A stretch of 17,904 bases of DNA from Candidatus Kapaibacterium sp. (GTDB lineage: Bacteria > Bacteroidota > Ignavibacteria > Kapaibacteriales > UBA961): the NCBI GenBank assembly GCA_023259575.1, contig JALRHN010000027.1, positions 1 through 17,904 of the forward strand. The letters are read 5' to 3'. This document shows, in pieces, positions 16,075 to 17,904 of the stretch (position 1 is its first letter; the number at the start of each line of letters is the position of its first letter). The notes beneath the pieces are model-generated. The model saw only the letters and a list, made by a program, of their open reading frames with translations. It was not told the DNA's origin and ran no database searches. Position numbers and translations under genes: made by a program.

Positions 16075-16953
16075 ATGAAATCTATATTGACATATATACC
16101 AATAAAAACACATCATATACTATTGATTATGTGTACAGTTTTTATTTCTAGTGTATTGTCTAATTATTCTTTGCCAATTCACTTAATGCTGTATCCTCAA
16201 CATGTAATACAAGACTTTGAATGGTGGCGATTATTTACCCATGTTGTGGCAGTAAATGATTGGTCATTAGCATTAACATCATTATTGGTAATCATGTGGA
16301 TAGGTACAGAAATAGAATCTTTCACCCATAGATCTCTTTTTTCAATTGGCCTAATCTCAAGTGCATTTGTATATGGATTACTATATTCACTATTGCCTAT
16401 AAATAGTCCTTCAATGGGAGCTGGGCTTTTTTCTATCTTATATTGTTCTTCATTATGCCTTACATTATTGAAAAATGAAGGTGTTACATTAGGAGCATTT
16501 AAAAAGATAAAATTAACAATAGCTTCTACATTGATTATTGGATTGTCAATAGTTTATCTTACGGTAGGTTTTTTTTCAGTAGAAGTCGATTTTGTATATA
16601 AAGCTTCTATCGAAATAGGATTTGGATTACTAAGTGGTGGTGTAGTAGGATTGTATTGGAACTGGAAGAATAAAAAGCATATATCAACTTTATCATCTCA
16701 GAAGAAAAAAATATTGGCACATTCTGAATTGAATGTTCCGGTAAAAGCAAAGCAAATGATAAGTGATACATATATTTCTATTCAAGAAGTTTCTATGTCA
16801 TCTTCACAGCATATCAATGCAGAAGAAGATACTGTTGAATCTATGGATGACACTGAAAAACTTAATTATATATTAGAAAAGATTCATGTAGAAAGCATTG
16901 AATCCCTAACTCAAGAAGAAATTAACTTTCTAAAGAAATATTCTGAATCTTAA
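16075..16953 (+). CDS. rhomboid-like membrane protein, apparently lacking catalytic Ser and His
   Basis: The start is taken as ATG 16075, 4 nt after the nuoE stop, because the upstream TTG would only add residues overlapping nuoE. The 292-aa protein has about six membrane segments in residues 10-195. FEWWRLFTHVVAV (48-60) and WIGTEIE (75-81) match the rhomboid segment 1-2 signature. The active-site serine motif GxSG appears as SMGAGLFSI (113-121), with A116 where serine is expected. The late HxGG motif appears as IEIGFGLLSGG, with E180 where histidine is expected. It is therefore probably a non-proteolytic rhomboid. The tail LNYILEKIHVESIESLT (263-279) and EEINFLKKYSE resemble the C-terminal tail domain seen on Bacteroidota rhomboids. 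Its role is unknown, and the neighbours are nuoE and zapA. Confidence 0.75.
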   Translation: MKSILTYIPIKTHHILLIMCTVFISSVLSNYSLPIHLMLYPQHVIQDFEWWRLFTHVVAVNDWSLALTSLLVIMWIGTEIESFTHRSLFSIGLISSAFVYGLLYSLLPINSPSMGAGLFSILYCSSLCLTLLKNEGVTLGAFKKIKLTIASTLIIGLSIVYLTVGFFSVEVDFVYKASIEIGFGLLSGGVVGLYWNWKNKKHISTLSSQKKKILAHSELNVPVKAKQMISDTYISIQEVSMSSSQHINAEEDTVESMDDTEKLNYILEKIHVESIESLTQEEINFLKKYSES

Positions 16954-16982
16954 TTTATTTAATGAATTTTATCTTTAATACA

Positions 16983-17264
16983 ATGTCTAATCAAGTTAAA
17001 GTTTCAATAGGCGGAAAAGAATTCACACTGAGAGGTGAAAATGAATTCAAAATTAAGCACTGTGCACAAGAAGTTGACCAACAATTGAAAACATTGCAAG
17101 GTACACTTACTGATCAATCAACGCAAACATTGTCATTAGTTGCAGCGCTTAACTTAGCAGAACAAAAGTTTGAATTACAAGAACATGTATATCAAGCACA
17201 GAATAGATTGATATCTGAAATCGAAAAAATGACAGCATTTATTAATCAGAGTATACAATCCTAA
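16983..17264 (+). CDS. zapA: cell division protein ZapA
   Basis: ZapA binds FtsZ and bundles its filaments at the division site. From ATG 16983 the protein has 93 aa, the usual size. VKVSIGGKEFTLRGENE matches the N-terminal beta-hairpin head, and the rest is a long helix that forms the dimer and tetramer coiled coil (LVAALNLAEQKFELQEHVYQ). An in-frame ATG at 16962 would add MNFIFNT, which does not resemble ZapA, so the later start is preferred. The order zapA, structured RNA, rny supports the call. It follows the rhomboid-like gene by 29 nt and is probably on the same transcript. Confidence 0.88.
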   Translation: MSNQVKVSIGGKEFTLRGENEFKIKHCAQEVDQQLKTLQGTLTDQSTQTLSLVAALNLAEQKFELQEHVYQAQNRLISEIEKMTAFINQSIQS

Positions 17265-17278
17265 AATATTATATATAC

Positions 17279-17286
17279 TGATTTTG
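17279..17286 (+). promoter_or_regulatory. candidate -7 element of the 6S-like RNA
   Basis: TGATTTTG differs at one position from TAnnTTTG and lies about 7 nt before 17293, which is exactly where the closing stem of the RNA begins. No TTG is visible at the -33 position, so the call rests on spacing. Confidence 0.35.
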
Positions 17287-17292
17287 ACATAT

Positions 17293-17543
17293 GCCGCCTC
17301 ATACTTTTATGTTACACGTCATTAAAAAGAACTTATAAATGAAATCATAGGGATCAGACTCTTTATATAAATTACAGGCCTCGCCGATACTTATCGGAAT
17401 TTTCGTATTCAATAGAATACAACTGAAAGTTCAGTGGAAGTAAAATATATAAAGGATGAAACCCACCGTGTGTGAAGAGAGTTCTTTCGTCTCGTCTTCG
17501 GCATGCATCGAAAGATGCCCAGAAAAGTATGAAGCGGTTTTTT
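17293..17543 (+). ncRNA. ssrS: probable 6S RNA
   Basis: 6S RNA mimics an open promoter and sequesters housekeeping RNA polymerase. The ends pair in a long stem: CCGCCTCATACTTTT (17294-17308) with AAAAGTATGAAGCGG (17523-17537), 14 of 15 positions, followed by six T, so the stem also serves as terminator. Inside lie AAAGAACT/AGTTCTTT (17326-17333 with 17480-17487), GGG/CCC (17350-17352 with 17462-17464) and CTTTATATA/TATATAAAG (17361-17369 with 17446-17454), giving a rod. Apical hairpins sit at 17384-17397, 17405-17420 and 17422-17435, and a GNRA hairpin GCATC-GAAA-GATGC lies on the 3' strand (17504-17517). GCCTCGCCGATA (17378-17389) resembles the conserved CCTGAGCCGATA of E. coli and B. subtilis 6S RNA. 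The position between zapA and rny agrees. No long plus-strand ORF exists here. Confidence 0.62.
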
Positions 17544-17651
17544 AAAAAAAACATTTACTATATATTATCCTGTTATATGCATAGCATATGAAGGATGCTT
17601 TAAAAAACGCAAGGGCGTTACAATGACTTAAGAGTAAGGATACATTAATTT
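17544..17651 (+). promoter_or_regulatory. rny leader with two small hairpins
   Basis: The 108-nt leader between the RNA and rny holds ATATGC-ATA-GCATAT (17575-17589) and AACGC-AAGG-GCGTT (17606-17619). Neither is followed by a T-run, so they are not terminators. They could shape rny translation or RNA stability. I see no clear promoter element. Confidence 0.35.
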
Positions 17652-17904
17652 ATGAGTGAAATAGAAATTATCGCATTAAGTATCGTTGGTTTTGCTGTAG
17701 GATTTGCTCTGGCATATTTTGCTGGAAATAAAATGGCAAAATCAAAGATTGAAGAAGCCGAAGAAAGAAAAAAACTTCTTCTTGAAGATGCAGCTAAAGA
17801 AGCAGCGGCATTAAAAAAAGAAAAGCTTTTAGAGGTTAAAGAAGAATGGCACAAGAACAGACAAGAATTTGAAGCAGAAACTCAAGACAGAAGAAACAAA
17901 ATAA
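17652..17904 (+). CDS. rny: ribonuclease Y, N-terminal part (cut by the window end)
   Basis: RNase Y is a membrane-bound endoribonuclease that starts mRNA decay. Only the first 84 codons are in the window. They show a single N-terminal membrane anchor (IIALSIVGFAVGFALAYFAG, residues 5-24) and the start of the long charged coiled coil (KIEEAEERKKLLLEDAAKEAAALKKEK), exactly the architecture that precedes the KH and HD domains of this family. Those domains are beyond the edge, so the identification rests on the anchor plus coiled coil and on the zapA/6S context. Confidence 0.82.
   Translation, partial: MSEIEIIALSIVGFAVGFALAYFAGNKMAKSKIEEAEERKKLLLEDAAKEAAALKKEKLLEVKEEWHKNRQEFEAETQDRRNKI

Noticed and set aside
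17284..17313. TTGACA-N18-TATGTT, resembling an E. coli sigma-70 promoter
   Set aside because: It would start transcription inside the 5' strand of the 15-position closing stem, and the only clear promoter in the window follows the Bacteroidota pattern instead.
17293..17543. RNase P RNA, tmRNA or SRP RNA as identity of the structured RNA
   Set aside because: I found no RNase P core motifs, no tRNA-like ends or tag frame for tmRNA, and no SRP-type GGAA/GCAG apical loop.
17372..17554. 60-codon minus-strand frame over the zapA-rny gap
   Set aside because: It lies entirely within the structured RNA, and its peptide resembles nothing.
17645..17854. 69-codon minus-strand frame over the rny start
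   Set aside because: It is the complement of the RNase Y anchor and coiled coil, and its Ser/Ala-rich composition is an artefact of that.

Overview
The window is AT-rich chromosomal DNA that looks like Bacteroidota or a close relative such as Kapaibacteriota or another Chlorobi-type lineage. Three things point there. Two secreted proteins end in type IX secretion (T9SS) type A sorting domains. The initiator tRNA gene has a Bacteroidota-type promoter (TTG, 20 nt, TAnnTTTG). The right edge has the order zapA, structured RNA, rny. I see no transposase, integrase, CRISPR array or phage gene. This is mostly an ordinary housekeeping and cell-envelope region.

Left part (1-6900), mostly minus strand: a possible gene start cut by the window edge; mutS (mismatch repair); a plus-strand secreted protein of unknown function whose 3' end overlaps the arsenite exporter gene; a two-gene arsenic unit (thioredoxin-type arsenate reductase arsC overlapping acr3 by 4 nt, with no arsR in the window); and a cryptochrome/photolyase-family gene with repeats just upstream of its start.

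Middle (6960-10725): an initiator tRNA-fMet gene with a clear promoter and terminator; a minus-strand pair made of a DUF1460 NlpC/P60-like peptidoglycan amidase and a membrane-anchored protein of unknown function; and, divergently, a LytR-CpsA-Psr (LCP) domain protein followed by a MazG-like pyrophosphohydrolase. The divergent intergenic region carries two inverted repeats. The DUF1460 and LCP genes suggest a cell-wall theme.

Right part (10946-17904), plus strand: two tandem paralogous Omp28-like proteins with thioredoxin-like CxxC motifs and T9SS C-terminal domains, each followed by a strong terminator; then nuoE, a rhomboid-like protein that appears to lack the catalytic Ser and His, and zapA, probably one transcription unit. 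Next comes a structured RNA of about 250 nt, which I call 6S RNA from a 14-of-15-bp closing stem, a 6S-like sequence patch and its position. The last gene is ribonuclease Y, cut by the window end.

The observations I rate most worth checking are the 6S RNA candidate, the apparently inactive rhomboid, the tandem CxxC secreted proteins, the LCP/DUF1460 divergon and the C1-U72 mismatch in the initiator tRNA. I did not find a convincing wholly new system.
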